A stretch of 64,000 nucleotides of DNA, taken from Bacteroidales bacterium (GTDB lineage: Bacteria > Bacteroidota > Bacteroidia > Bacteroidales > UBA932). The position numbers and the translations under genes were made by a program. Location: contig JAFSPG010000016.1 in assembly GCA_017443025.1 (NCBI GenBank), positions 62,001 through 126,000 of the forward strand, written 5' to 3'. The notes under the pieces were generated by a model that saw only the letters and a program-made list of their open reading frames with translations, did no database searches and was not told the DNA's origin. This document shows, piece after piece, positions 44,401-52,665 of this stretch (the first letter of the stretch is position 1; the number at the start of each line of letters is the position of its first letter).

Positions 44401-46121
44401 ACCTTAAGGGTTCAGTAGCCGACCTTACCCTTAACTCCACGCTGAACATTACTGCAGACCAGCTGGATCTGGGTATTCTTGCCAATGTCCTTTCCGGAAC
44501 GGCAGACGGTTGTACTACCCAGGGTAGCGTTATCTTCAACGTCGCCGGCGGCGTTACCGGTGAGCACCACATCGCCGGTATGATCGGTCAGTCGCTAGAG
44601 GGTTCCTCTATCACCAACTGTACCAACGAGGCCAGCGTCACTAACGAAACTTCCTATGCCGGCGGCAACGGAAGCGAGTTGATGGTTGGCGGTGTACTGG
44701 GAACCTTCTGGGGCATTGATTTCACCATCTCAGGTTGCGAAAATACTGGTACTGTAATCAATAATGGCGCCTGGAATAAAGATGTTTCTGTAGGTGGTAT
44801 TATCGGCCAGGCAGGCAACTCGACTGGCAACTCCTGCACCATGACAGTCTCTGGCTGTACAAATAGCGGCATTGTTACCAACAACGGTCAAACCACCGAC
44901 GCCACTAACAGTGTCGGCGGTGTCATTGGCTGGATTCGCTTTGGTACATATAATGACAATTCCAATACCGGAACTATTACCAATTCCGGTAATGCCAAAC
45001 AAAACCGTGTTGGAGGTCTGATCGGTTATCTGGACCAGAATGCCACCTTTGACGACAACTCCAACAGCGGAGCCGTTTCCAATACCGGCACAGCATCTGA
45101 TATCAACTATGTTGGAGGCTTGCTTGGTCGTATGCAAACTGGTAACACCTTCAAGAATAATTCCAACAGCGGTACAGTTTCCAATTCCGGTGATGCTATC
45201 AATTACGTATATATGGGCGGAATCGTAGGCTACCTGGATAAGAATAACGTTATTTCCGATGCTGGAAACAGCGCCAAGTATAGACTCATCAATTCCGGTG
45301 ATATCGAGAATGGCGGCAGCGCCAAGAACATTTGCATCGGAGGTCTGTTCGGTAGGAATAGCAGCGGTTATTTCAATATGACCGGTACTTCCAGCAAGTA
45401 CAGCTACAACAGCGGAAACATCACCGATAATTCCGGCCCCGCCAAGAGCAATGGCGGAGATCTTAGCATCGGCGGTATCGCCGGTTACACCACTACTGGT
45501 ATCAAGACGCAGTATGCCCGCAATACCGGAACTATCTACGTTACTGGTGACAAGGGCAATACGTCAGTCAATGTCGGCGGTATCGGCGGCTGGATCAGCA
45601 ACGCTTCCTTCAACTTCAACAACTGTAGGAATACCGGTGATGTCATAGTTGACTGCACCACTACAGCTTCTATCTGGGCTGCAGGTATTGTTGCTTGTCC
45701 GAAACCTAATACCACCGAACATTATTACTGGCGTTCCAATGCGACTATTGATACGCACGCTGCAACGGTTGGCGGTGAGAATTACACGGCCGGTTTGATG
45801 GCTACTGTCGAAGGCAGCGATGCCAGCAGCACTTTCAAAATGACTGGACACAGACTGGCGGGCACCATCTGGGGCAGCAAGACTACGACTGGTCTCTTCT
45901 GCTGTACCAAGAATGCAAGCGCCTCCTTCTTCATCAAGAAAGGCGATGAGAAAAATCCTAATATGATTGCCCCCGGTACCGTGCTTAAGGACAACAATCG
46001 TGAAGTTACCATCAACGACATCACTGATATAACTATCGGTGTTCTTGCCGGTGGCGCCGGTTCCACCTACGATATTACCTCCGTAATAGCAGACGGACAT
46101 CTTGTAATCCAGGACTGGTAA
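41409..46121 (+). CDS. Modular lipoprotein B: fimbrillin-like domain, two FN3/jelly-roll-like modules, beta-helix repeats
   Basis: A 1570-residue lipoprotein (lipobox LAAVSCA; start 41409, MKKILLLSA). Domains: fimbrillin-like N-domain ~30-260 (SKTALGDMVAGAWPNFWKTDD, split SKTALGDMVAGAWP and NFWKTDDQISVNG); module 1 ~266-587 with GDVILAEDFSELRW at 376; module 2 ~590-930 with GDVILAEDFSEIGWGSDD at 703. Residues ~930-1570 are a Gly/Asn/Ser-rich array of VGGxIG-type units with NSGTVSNSG spacers. This suggests a GLUG-like parallel beta-helix adhesin. No enzyme motif is visible. It ends the first operon at a strong terminator. Surface attachment or substrate capture is inferred. Confidence 0.75.
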   Translation: MKKILLLSAAVLSILAAVSCAKEEQETENRVVKSKARTTLTATLQSSKTALGDMVAGAWPNFWKTDDQISVNGVISDPLDANYDGQTDASFSFEGLLTPNYYAAYPASAVSGYDQGNATITVPAVQNFANGTYDPAAFIMGGVSDSDALVLSPKVSVIHLSFTGSASICKIKLTGASEAALSGTFSTNFTDFTPVNVSNVVELKAADAIQLPADFFISVPVGLVGALNVTAYDSDGGKMSRNATVKSALAAGQVYSPSALAYTPSYAIEATAEGITSSTAIICWDNCGDEGHCPAYTVSVYSDAGCNDLVASYAVPAGDACWGNEAPRFCISGLAASTTYYVKVINETKGAESNILPVTTAEFNIVEVSNTPAEVGDVILAEDFSELRWDCDMIGVGAGFFPTSQDSFANNEVASYQAAATSNEKTLGSQTTALALSRLAHWAQGAKNNLYIHPGYIKLVGSSNVTHLVTPALNGIPDGMVATVEVEVTASRYYSASSDSYATDKAIVAVQTGDLNELVAGGTNTLDLSSNIANITLPAETAWNTFKVTLNGVSHGDRLAFGAQKDIKKNEARMNISDMKVTVKALYDPDGLAASVKSVSSSTATFTWTHAGSASQDVAKPYRISLYSDSGCENLVVSHEIEAGASCWNSKIPCFIIGGLQPATTYWFIAEDTESGATSEAVNVTTEDFTPVDATTVSDASIGDVILAEDFSEIGWGSDDIGSAAGFVPDTKDTTIPSGINPEGSFVKYDNTGSRYFGAGVILGDSRLSHGWGFFGNSSVYLHNGYSRVGAKGSEGKAARTHIVTPALSGIPEGKLATIEVTVTATKYDSSIDISVFAEKDLTLNSETSPSSSNYRKYTGASLSDGHSFGITTTRSWDTKTVTLTDIDREHQLIIGSLENYKDPADGQYKNRFYISDVKVKITDLIDDPTRKIKDAASLIEFANDVNAGEVDLAAIVTKDITVSAEEADTFNSIVDFAGTLDGNGKTITGLTKPLFDDLKGSVADLTLNSTLNITADQLDLGILANVLSGTADGCTTQGSVIFNVAGGVTGEHHIAGMIGQSLEGSSITNCTNEASVTNETSYAGGNGSELMVGGVLGTFWGIDFTISGCENTGTVINNGAWNKDVSVGGIIGQAGNSTGNSCTMTVSGCTNSGIVTNNGQTTDATNSVGGVIGWIRFGTYNDNSNTGTITNSGNAKQNRVGGLIGYLDQNATFDDNSNSGAVSNTGTASDINYVGGLLGRMQTGNTFKNNSNSGTVSNSGDAINYVYMGGIVGYLDKNNVISDAGNSAKYRLINSGDIENGGSAKNICIGGLFGRNSSGYFNMTGTSSKYSYNSGNITDNSGPAKSNGGDLSIGGIAGYTTTGIKTQYARNTGTIYVTGDKGNTSVNVGGIGGWISNASFNFNNCRNTGDVIVDCTTTASIWAAGIVACPKPNTTEHYYWRSNATIDTHAATVGGENYTAGLMATVEGSDASSTFKMTGHRLAGTIWGSKTTTGLFCCTKNASASFFIKKGDEKNPNMIAPGTVLKDNNREVTINDITDITIGVLAGGAGSTYDITSVIADGHLVIQDW
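44660..45650 (+). repeat. Degenerate tandem repeats coding the beta-helix array
   Basis: About eight to ten coding units of roughly 100-130 bp, each yielding VGG(I/L/V)(I/L)G and an Asn/Ser/Gly/Thr spacer such as NNSNSGTVSNSGDA. Recurrent DNA words include AACTCCAACAGCGG, TTCCAACAGCGG and TTTCCAATTCCGG. Units are diverged at synonymous sites, so the array is not a recent expansion. Confidence 0.7.
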
Positions 46122-46146
46122 TCTTACCTAATACTCTCTATAATTA

Positions 46147-46175
46147 AAGCCTTCTGGTAACAGAAGGCTTTTTTT
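46147..46175 (+). terminator. Terminator of the SusCD operon
   Basis: Perfect 10-bp stem AAGCCTTCTG / CAGAAGGCTT with loop GTAA, followed by TTTTT. The T-run overlaps the -33 box of the next promoter. Confidence 0.93.
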
Positions 46176-46204
46176 GTATTTTTTGTGCATTTTTGCTATT
46201 TTTG
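46173..46204 (+). promoter_or_regulatory. Promoter of the second operon
   Basis: TTTG (46173-46176), 20-nt spacer, TATTTTTG (46197-46204): exact consensus. The -33 box is the end of the terminator T-run just upstream. It also excludes in-frame ATGs at 46174 and 46213 as likely starts, leaving 46234. Confidence 0.83.
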
Positions 46205-46233
46205 TACATATTATGGTGAATTGTACAGATATT

Positions 46234-49200
46234 ATGAATAAGCTTGTAAAATTCCTTTTCGCGGCAGGTCTCTTTATGGCTCTGGCTGCCTGTTCCCGTC
46301 AATTGGAGGAAGATCCCTTTGTTTATGGAGGTAAGACAGTTACTTTCACTGCAACCTTCCAGCAAACCCGCACGGCCCTTGGTGAGCCCGAGGGCAGCAT
46401 GTGGCCCAATCTCTGGTGCGAGGGCGACGTAATCAGCGTCAACGGAGTGCTCTCCGAGCCCCTCTCGGCTGAAGCTGCCGGTGGAAGCACGGCTACATTC
46501 ACCGTCCATGGAGTATCTGCCCCTTACGAGGCTGTGTATCCTGCAGGAGTTACTGAAATCCCTACTGAACAGACTTATGTCGAAGGCAGTTATGATCCTG
46601 CAGCCTTTGTGATGCACGCATCATCGAATACTTTGGACCTGGACTTCGTTTCCGAAGTTTCTATCTTCAGGTTTACCCCTACCGGCGACGGTGGTGAGCT
46701 TATTTCCGGCGTTTACGTCAATGGTTACAAGATGACAGCCCCTAACGGCGTGGAACTCGGAAAGCCCTGGTTCGTTGTTATCGCTCCCGGTGATTACACC
46801 CAGCAGGGTATCCGTGTTATCGTCAGGGATACCGAAGGCGGCGCTATGCTTCGCAGCGCTGCTACTACAAAGGAATATGTGGCAGGAGGAATGTACAGCG
46901 CCTCGCTCGATTATGTCCCTGATCCGGAAATCCTGAACGTTTACGGTATCGTTACCTGTGGCGGTCAGGGCGTTCCCGACGTACTTGTCTCTGACGGCGT
47001 CAATATCGTCAAGACCAACTCCAAGGGCCGTTATGCCTTCCATTCCGATAAGAAATGGCAGAATGTATTCATCACCATACCTACAGGTTATGAGGCTCCT
47101 CTTAACGGAACGCGTCCCGCGTATTACAAACCTCTCGACGAAGATGAATTTACCCCCGAGCAGGCAGACTTCGAGCTCATAGAGTCTCCGGTCGAGGACT
47201 TCAGGCTCCTCGTGCTCGGTGACATCCATCTGGCCCGCCGTACCAACGACCTTGAGCAGTTCTCCAAAGTGTCGAAGACTATCCTCGATAATATTGACAA
47301 CGCTCCCGGAAAGGTATATGCCGTTACCCTCGGCGACCACGCCTGGGATATGTATTGGGTCAGCAATAATTTCAACCTGACCGATTTCGTCAGTACCATG
47401 GACGAGACCTTTGCTTCGAGGAACGTACCCTTCTTCTATACGATGGGTAACCACGACAACGAGATGGAGGTTTCCGGCGACGTCGACAAGGCTCTCGCAT
47501 ATATCCACAAAGTTGCCCCGACCTACTACTCATTCAACCTCGGCAAGATTCATTTCATCGTCCTCGACAATATGGATTTCACCGGAGTGCCTTCAGGACA
47601 GTCGCATCGAAGCGAGTACAAGAAGAACTTCACCGCCGACCAGCTGGAATGGCTGCGCCAGGACTTGTCATATGTGGATAAATCTACACCTATCTTCCTT
47701 ACTGCCCACGAGCCTATGGCCGTGCCGGACAATCTTGGCTGGAAAGAGGAACTTGACGGCGCAGACGCCGACAAAGAGGCCTTCCTTCAGATATTTGACG
47801 GCTACGACGTCAATATGATAACAGGCCATACCCACAGCATGTTCAACCGTACCATTGCGCCTAATTTCCACGAACATAACTACGGCGCCGTGTGCGGAAC
47901 CTGGTGGTGGTCGGGATACCTTACAGCCGGCATCCACATCGGCCAGGAGGGTACTCCCGGAGGAATCGGAATATTCGATTTCAGCGGCAAAAACTTTACA
48001 CATTATTATCAGGCTGCAGGACACGACAGGGATTACCAGTTCCGCGCCTATGACATGAACAAGGTCAAGGAATATGTTACTATGGACCTTGCCGGCGGAC
48101 ACTCGGACTTTACGAAATATTACAACTATATTCAGAACTTTGAATCTAACGTAATATATGTCAACGTCTGGGACTGGGACGAAACCTGGAATGTTGAAAT
48201 TATTGAAGACGGAAATCCTCTTGAGGTTACCCGCGTAGGCAGCTCCTATGATCCGCTTCACATTGTAGCCTTTACCGCTCCTCGCCTCAAGATATCCTCC
48301 GCAAGCGAGTCTCCTTCATTCCAGACACGAAAGTGGAATCACTACTTCAAGGCTACGGCGTCAAGCGCTACAAGTCCTGTTACCGTGAGGGTGACGGACC
48401 GCTACGGCAATGTATTCACCGAAGATATGACACGTCCAAAGGACTTCTCCATCGCCGAATACCGCAATGCTGCAGCCCGTACCGGCCTTGTTGCAACTCC
48501 TCTGTCCGAGAGCTCTTCTACCCTGGCCTTCAAGTGGACTCAGGGCGATTCCTCCGGCGATGACGTAACATCTCCTTACAAGGCTTCCCTCTACCGCGAC
48601 CAGTCCTGCACCGACCTTGTGGTATCGTTTGATATCCCGGCCGACCATAGTTGCTGGGATGGCAAGGGCCCTCGCTTCACATTTGCAGGTCTGGAGCCTT
48701 CCACCACCTATTGGTTCCAGGTACAGGATACCGTAAGCGGCGAGAAGTCAACGCCTATCAGTTCTACCACCAAGGACTTTACCGTGGTGGATCCTTCTAC
48801 CGTAAGCAATGCCGGTGTCGGCGATGTTATCCTGGCCGAGGACTTCAGCGAGATTGCCTGGGGCTCCGATATGCTGTGTACTGCTGCCGGTTTCATTCCT
48901 TCGGGTAAACCTCTTGAGCCGTTGAGCGGTGATATAACTACCAGTAATGGCTCGTTCCTGGTATACGACAATACCTCCGGTCGCATCTACGGCGAGACCA
49001 GGGTCACTTCCGATAAGAGGCTTTACAACTGGGGCTTTTTCGGAAATAGCTCGGTATTCTCTTATGCTGGATATCTGCGCGTGGGTGCATCGGACTCCGG
49101 GGCGCGCACACATATAGTATCTCCTGCCCTGTCCGGAATCCCGGCCGGAAAGATTGCGACGATTGATGTAACTGTTACTTCAAGCACTTACAACAGCGGT

Positions 49201-51273
49201 ACCGATGTCGCTGTGTTCATAAATGACCATACTTCCCTCACCCTTGTGTTGGCCCCGGACCAGAAGGAAAGTACTAATCCTAAGTTCTCAAGCTCCGGCG
49301 GTAAATATACTGGCGCTTCGCTTGTCAATGGCTATCCTCTCGATGCAGAGGTAAAGAGCTGGACCACTAAGACCGTCCGCATCGATGGTGTCTCCCGCAA
49401 CGACTGCCTTATCATCGGCTCCTACGAGAACATTGATACCAAGAACCGTTTCTTCCTTGACGATGTTAAGGTAGAGATTGTGAGCTTGGAAGACATTCCT
49501 GCGGTAAGCGCCAGTCTCGGCAAGGCGACATCATGTAGCCTTACCTTTACTTGGACTGAAGGTTATGGTGCTGCAAACGATGTCTCCAAACCTTGGACCT
49601 TTGCTCTATACAGAGATGCAGCATGCACGGATTTGGTGGTATCACATAGCATAGATGAAGGCAGTTCAAAATGGAGCGATAAACAGCCCAGATTTATTTT
49701 CGGCGGTCTGGATCCTGGTACTGATTACTGGTTTAAGGCGTTCGATACAACACCCGGAGAAGAAAAATTCTCTAATGTAGTCAAGGCAACTACGCTCTCT
49801 TTCACCCGTGTTGATGCTTCTCAGGTTTCAAATGCCGGAGTTAGTGACGTTATTCTGGCTGAAGACTTCTCCGAAACTTATGGGCCGGACGAGTGGGACG
49901 AAGCGGCAGGCTTTATGCCTACTGCAAGTGCCAGAAATTTGGATCCTCCGTCTGGAGAAAATCCTGCCGGCTCTTTTGAGGTGTATAGCAGTACAGGTAC
50001 CCGTTATTGGGGTAATAATGTCAGGATGGCACCAGCAGAAAGGCGTATGGCGCACGGATGGGGATTCTACGGTAACAGCGCCGTTTATTCCCGTTCCGGA
50101 TATTTCCGAGTGGCTACAACAAGCGGTCGTACGCACATCGTTACTCCTAAATTAGCCGGTATTCCTGACGGAATGAGGGCTACGATAGAAGTTACGGTCA
50201 CTGCTCTCCTGCATGAGAAAGCCAGTAACGTGGATGTTGCCGTATTCGTCAAAGACGATATGACGAAAAACTCCACAACTGATATAACAAGCGCCTCTTT
50301 CTGCAAATATACGGGAGGCTCTCTCTCCAATGGTTACGCTTTGGGAATGGCGAATACTACCCAGAAGAAGTGGTATACAAAAACAATTGAAATCTCAAAC
50401 GTAACAAATAAGCATCAGCTTGTTATTGGCTCTTTGAACAATGTTAGCGGGAAGAACAGGTTTAACTTGGCCGATGTCAAAGTTACCATTATTGCTCTCG
50501 AGGATCCTAATCGTACGGTCAAGGTGAGCGTCATCGGCGACAGCATTTCTACTTTTGCCGGCTGGTGCGACACCACCAAGGGCGGAGCCTACTATCCCAA
50601 GAGCGACTGCGATGTATCTTCCGTATCTGATACCTGGTGGTATAGATTAATCTACAACAAGTTGACGACCACCAAGTTCGAGAAGAACATATCCGCCGGT
50701 AACACCACTGTAGTACAGAATACTACTGGAGATTCAGGTGCCTACTGGTACGGCTGGGATTTTGGTACAAGACTCCAGACTCTCGGTATCGGAGACCCTG
50801 ACGTAGTCCTGATCCACGGCGGCACCAATGACTATGGCCACACCAGCTGGTACAGCACTTCAGAGGAACTGATTAATGGGGTAGCGATGAACGTATCATC
50901 TTTCCCTTCATCAGCACAGGAAGAACTTGATATTCTCTTTGAGCTGGCTGATGCTGCCACTACGGTAGATGCCGCCGATGCTCTTGATGGCACAACCTTC
51001 TGCGCAGCGTATATCCGCCTGATAAAGATGATTCAGACGCGCCATCCCGGTGTTAAGATCGTTTGCGTCATCGGTGATTATCTCAGAGGCGGCCAGGGCG
51101 ATGCCATCAAGCTCATTGCCAATCATTTTGGCGAGGATCAAGTACGCTATGCTGACATACTTGGAGAAAAAGTAACAATTGCCAAGTACGCCAACCCTCA
51201 TCCCAATGCTGCCGGTATGGCAACAATGGCTGAATTCATTTATTCCAAAGTCGGTTCCTGGATTGACGAATAA
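46234..51273 (+). CDS. Modular lipoprotein C: fimbrillin-like, metallophosphoesterase, two FN3/jelly-roll-like modules, SGNH hydrolase
   Basis: A 1679-residue lipoprotein (MNKLVKFLFAAG, lipobox LAACS). Order: fimbrillin-like domain ~25-245; MetallophosN beta domain ~250-315 (VYGIVTCGGQGVPDVLVSDG); calcineurin-like phosphoesterase ~320-540 with GDIHL at 329, LGDHAWD, MGNHDNE, TAHEP and GHTHS near 531; MetallophosC ~550-745. Then module 1 ~750-1085 (GDVILAEDFSEIAWGSD at 863) and module 2 ~1090-1425 (SDVILAEDFSE at 1204). An SGNH/GDSL hydrolase ends the protein (~1430-1679), with VIGDSIST, GGTNDYG and NPHPNAAG. All catalytic residues of both enzymes look present: a surface phosphatase and an esterase/deacetylase in one chain. 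Confidence 0.85.
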   Translation: MNKLVKFLFAAGLFMALAACSRQLEEDPFVYGGKTVTFTATFQQTRTALGEPEGSMWPNLWCEGDVISVNGVLSEPLSAEAAGGSTATFTVHGVSAPYEAVYPAGVTEIPTEQTYVEGSYDPAAFVMHASSNTLDLDFVSEVSIFRFTPTGDGGELISGVYVNGYKMTAPNGVELGKPWFVVIAPGDYTQQGIRVIVRDTEGGAMLRSAATTKEYVAGGMYSASLDYVPDPEILNVYGIVTCGGQGVPDVLVSDGVNIVKTNSKGRYAFHSDKKWQNVFITIPTGYEAPLNGTRPAYYKPLDEDEFTPEQADFELIESPVEDFRLLVLGDIHLARRTNDLEQFSKVSKTILDNIDNAPGKVYAVTLGDHAWDMYWVSNNFNLTDFVSTMDETFASRNVPFFYTMGNHDNEMEVSGDVDKALAYIHKVAPTYYSFNLGKIHFIVLDNMDFTGVPSGQSHRSEYKKNFTADQLEWLRQDLSYVDKSTPIFLTAHEPMAVPDNLGWKEELDGADADKEAFLQIFDGYDVNMITGHTHSMFNRTIAPNFHEHNYGAVCGTWWWSGYLTAGIHIGQEGTPGGIGIFDFSGKNFTHYYQAAGHDRDYQFRAYDMNKVKEYVTMDLAGGHSDFTKYYNYIQNFESNVIYVNVWDWDETWNVEIIEDGNPLEVTRVGSSYDPLHIVAFTAPRLKISSASESPSFQTRKWNHYFKATASSATSPVTVRVTDRYGNVFTEDMTRPKDFSIAEYRNAAARTGLVATPLSESSSTLAFKWTQGDSSGDDVTSPYKASLYRDQSCTDLVVSFDIPADHSCWDGKGPRFTFAGLEPSTTYWFQVQDTVSGEKSTPISSTTKDFTVVDPSTVSNAGVGDVILAEDFSEIAWGSDMLCTAAGFIPSGKPLEPLSGDITTSNGSFLVYDNTSGRIYGETRVTSDKRLYNWGFFGNSSVFSYAGYLRVGASDSGARTHIVSPALSGIPAGKIATIDVTVTSSTYNSGTDVAVFINDHTSLTLVLAPDQKESTNPKFSSSGGKYTGASLVNGYPLDAEVKSWTTKTVRIDGVSRNDCLIIGSYENIDTKNRFFLDDVKVEIVSLEDIPAVSASLGKATSCSLTFTWTEGYGAANDVSKPWTFALYRDAACTDLVVSHSIDEGSSKWSDKQPRFIFGGLDPGTDYWFKAFDTTPGEEKFSNVVKATTLSFTRVDASQVSNAGVSDVILAEDFSETYGPDEWDEAAGFMPTASARNLDPPSGENPAGSFEVYSSTGTRYWGNNVRMAPAERRMAHGWGFYGNSAVYSRSGYFRVATTSGRTHIVTPKLAGIPDGMRATIEVTVTALLHEKASNVDVAVFVKDDMTKNSTTDITSASFCKYTGGSLSNGYALGMANTTQKKWYTKTIEISNVTNKHQLVIGSLNNVSGKNRFNLADVKVTIIALEDPNRTVKVSVIGDSISTFAGWCDTTKGGAYYPKSDCDVSSVSDTWWYRLIYNKLTTTKFEKNISAGNTTVVQNTTGDSGAYWYGWDFGTRLQTLGIGDPDVVLIHGGTNDYGHTSWYSTSEELINGVAMNVSSFPSSAQEELDILFELADAATTVDAADALDGTTFCAAYIRLIKMIQTRHPGVKIVCVIGDYLRGGQGDAIKLIANHFGEDQVRYADILGEKVTIAKYANPHPNAAGMATMAEFIYSKVGSWIDE

Positions 51274-51288
51274 TATTTATAACTGCTA

Positions 51289-52665
51289 GTGAAAAAGATA
51301 CTTGTATTAGCCGCGATTCTGCTTGCCCTGCCAGTAATGGCCGGCAGCCGGAATATTGATATCACCAAGATGGGCGCCAAGGAAGGCCCTGGAAGGGACA
51401 ACGCTCCCGCCATCCAGAAGGCTATCGATAAGGTCAGCCTTGCCGGCGGTGGAACCGTCACCGTCCCGGCGGGCGACTTCATTACCGGCCCCGTTGAGCT
51501 GAAATCCGGCGTCGAACTCCATCTCGAGATGGGAGCCCGGCTCCTTGGGCTTCCGGACATCGCCGCATATGAGAAGGCTCATTTTGTATACAAGAGCGGC
51601 AGAAAATCACCTCATTCTGGGCTGATCTATGCTCATGGACAAGAGAATATTGCCATAACCGGCCTCGGAACCATCGACGGACAGGGAGGTCATCCGGCTT
51701 TCAAGGTAGGAAAGGCTGATCCGGGCGGAAGACCAATGATCATCCTTTTCCGCAATTGCCGGAACGTGACGGTCAATGACGTCCGTCTCGAGAATTCCGC
51801 TCATTGGGTGGAGTATTATACCGATTGCAAGGGTGTAAGGATAAGCGGCATCAAGGTCTATTCACATTGCAATTACAATAACGACGGAATAGACATCGAG
51901 TCCAGCGACGTAGTAGTTACCAATTGTATCTTCGACTGCGAGGACGATGCCATCTGCCTGAAAGGCGCCGGCGGCAATCTCTGCGAGAATGTAAGCGTAA
52001 GCAATTGCGTAGCCGCCTCCAACTGCAATGCAATAAAGCTTGGAACCGGTTCTTCAGTCGGCTATCGCAACATTACAATCAGCGATATCACCGTACGCGC
52101 CGCCAGTGAAGATAATTTCAGACACTGGTCCACAAAAATCAAGGGCGTTACCGCTCCCGTCACCGTAATCTCCGGCATTGCCGTCGAGGTGGTTGACGGC
52201 GGTATCTGCGAGAATGTAAACATCAGCAATATCGCCATGCGTGACGTCCAGACGCCTATTTTCATACGTCTTGGGCGACGAGGAAGGGATTGTTCCAAGA
52301 GCCGGATGAAGGGCATTACAATAAGCGGGGTAACTGCCGTTGCTGAGAGTATGATGTCCAGTTCCATCACCGGAGTACCCGGGCTTTATCCCGAGGACAT
52401 CTATCTGTCGGATATAGACATTACAGCTCCAGGCGGAGGTACTGCCGATATGGCAAATATAGTAGTTCCTGAAGCGGAGGATACCTATCCGGAGAACAGG
52501 AAACTTGGCACCTGCCTCCCAGCAGGAGGCCTATATATCAGGCACGCCAATAATGTGTTCCTCTCCAATGTCAGTTTCCACTTCCGCAAACCTGATGAAC
52601 GTCCTCTCATCGTAACTGATGACTGCAAGAATATAGTTGGATTAAATCAGTGCAGCTCACGTTGA
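51289..52665 (+). CDS. Glycoside hydrolase family 28 (polygalacturonase-like), GTG start
   Basis: A 458-residue right-handed beta-helix hydrolase of the GH28 family, which cleaves galacturonate- or related uronate/rhamnose-containing chains. The signal peptide is MKKILVLAAILLALPVMAG. Catalytic blocks: NNDGIDIESS (the NTD-type Asp) near residue 200, CEDDAICLKG (the DD pair) near 222, and CNAIKLGT (the RIK-type substrate site, Arg replaced by Ala). The start must be GTG 51289, since a stop codon lies immediately upstream in frame and no ATG fits. It is 15 nt after lipoprotein C. Confidence 0.88.
   Translation: MKKILVLAAILLALPVMAGSRNIDITKMGAKEGPGRDNAPAIQKAIDKVSLAGGGTVTVPAGDFITGPVELKSGVELHLEMGARLLGLPDIAAYEKAHFVYKSGRKSPHSGLIYAHGQENIAITGLGTIDGQGGHPAFKVGKADPGGRPMIILFRNCRNVTVNDVRLENSAHWVEYYTDCKGVRISGIKVYSHCNYNNDGIDIESSDVVVTNCIFDCEDDAICLKGAGGNLCENVSVSNCVAASNCNAIKLGTGSSVGYRNITISDITVRAASEDNFRHWSTKIKGVTAPVTVISGIAVEVVDGGICENVNISNIAMRDVQTPIFIRLGRRGRDCSKSRMKGITISGVTAVAESMMSSSITGVPGLYPEDIYLSDIDITAPGGGTADMANIVVPEAEDTYPENRKLGTCLPAGGLYIRHANNVFLSNVSFHFRKPDERPLIVTDDCKNIVGLNQCSSR

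Noticed and set aside
44660-45650. CRISPR-like array
   Set aside because: The repeated words are in-frame coding units of variable length with no constant direct repeats or spacers and no cas genes.
26146-51273. Type IX secretion C-terminal sorting domains on the large surface proteins
   Set aside because: C-termini end in module, beta-helix or SGNH sequence without the usual sorting-domain pattern; all have lipoprotein signals instead.
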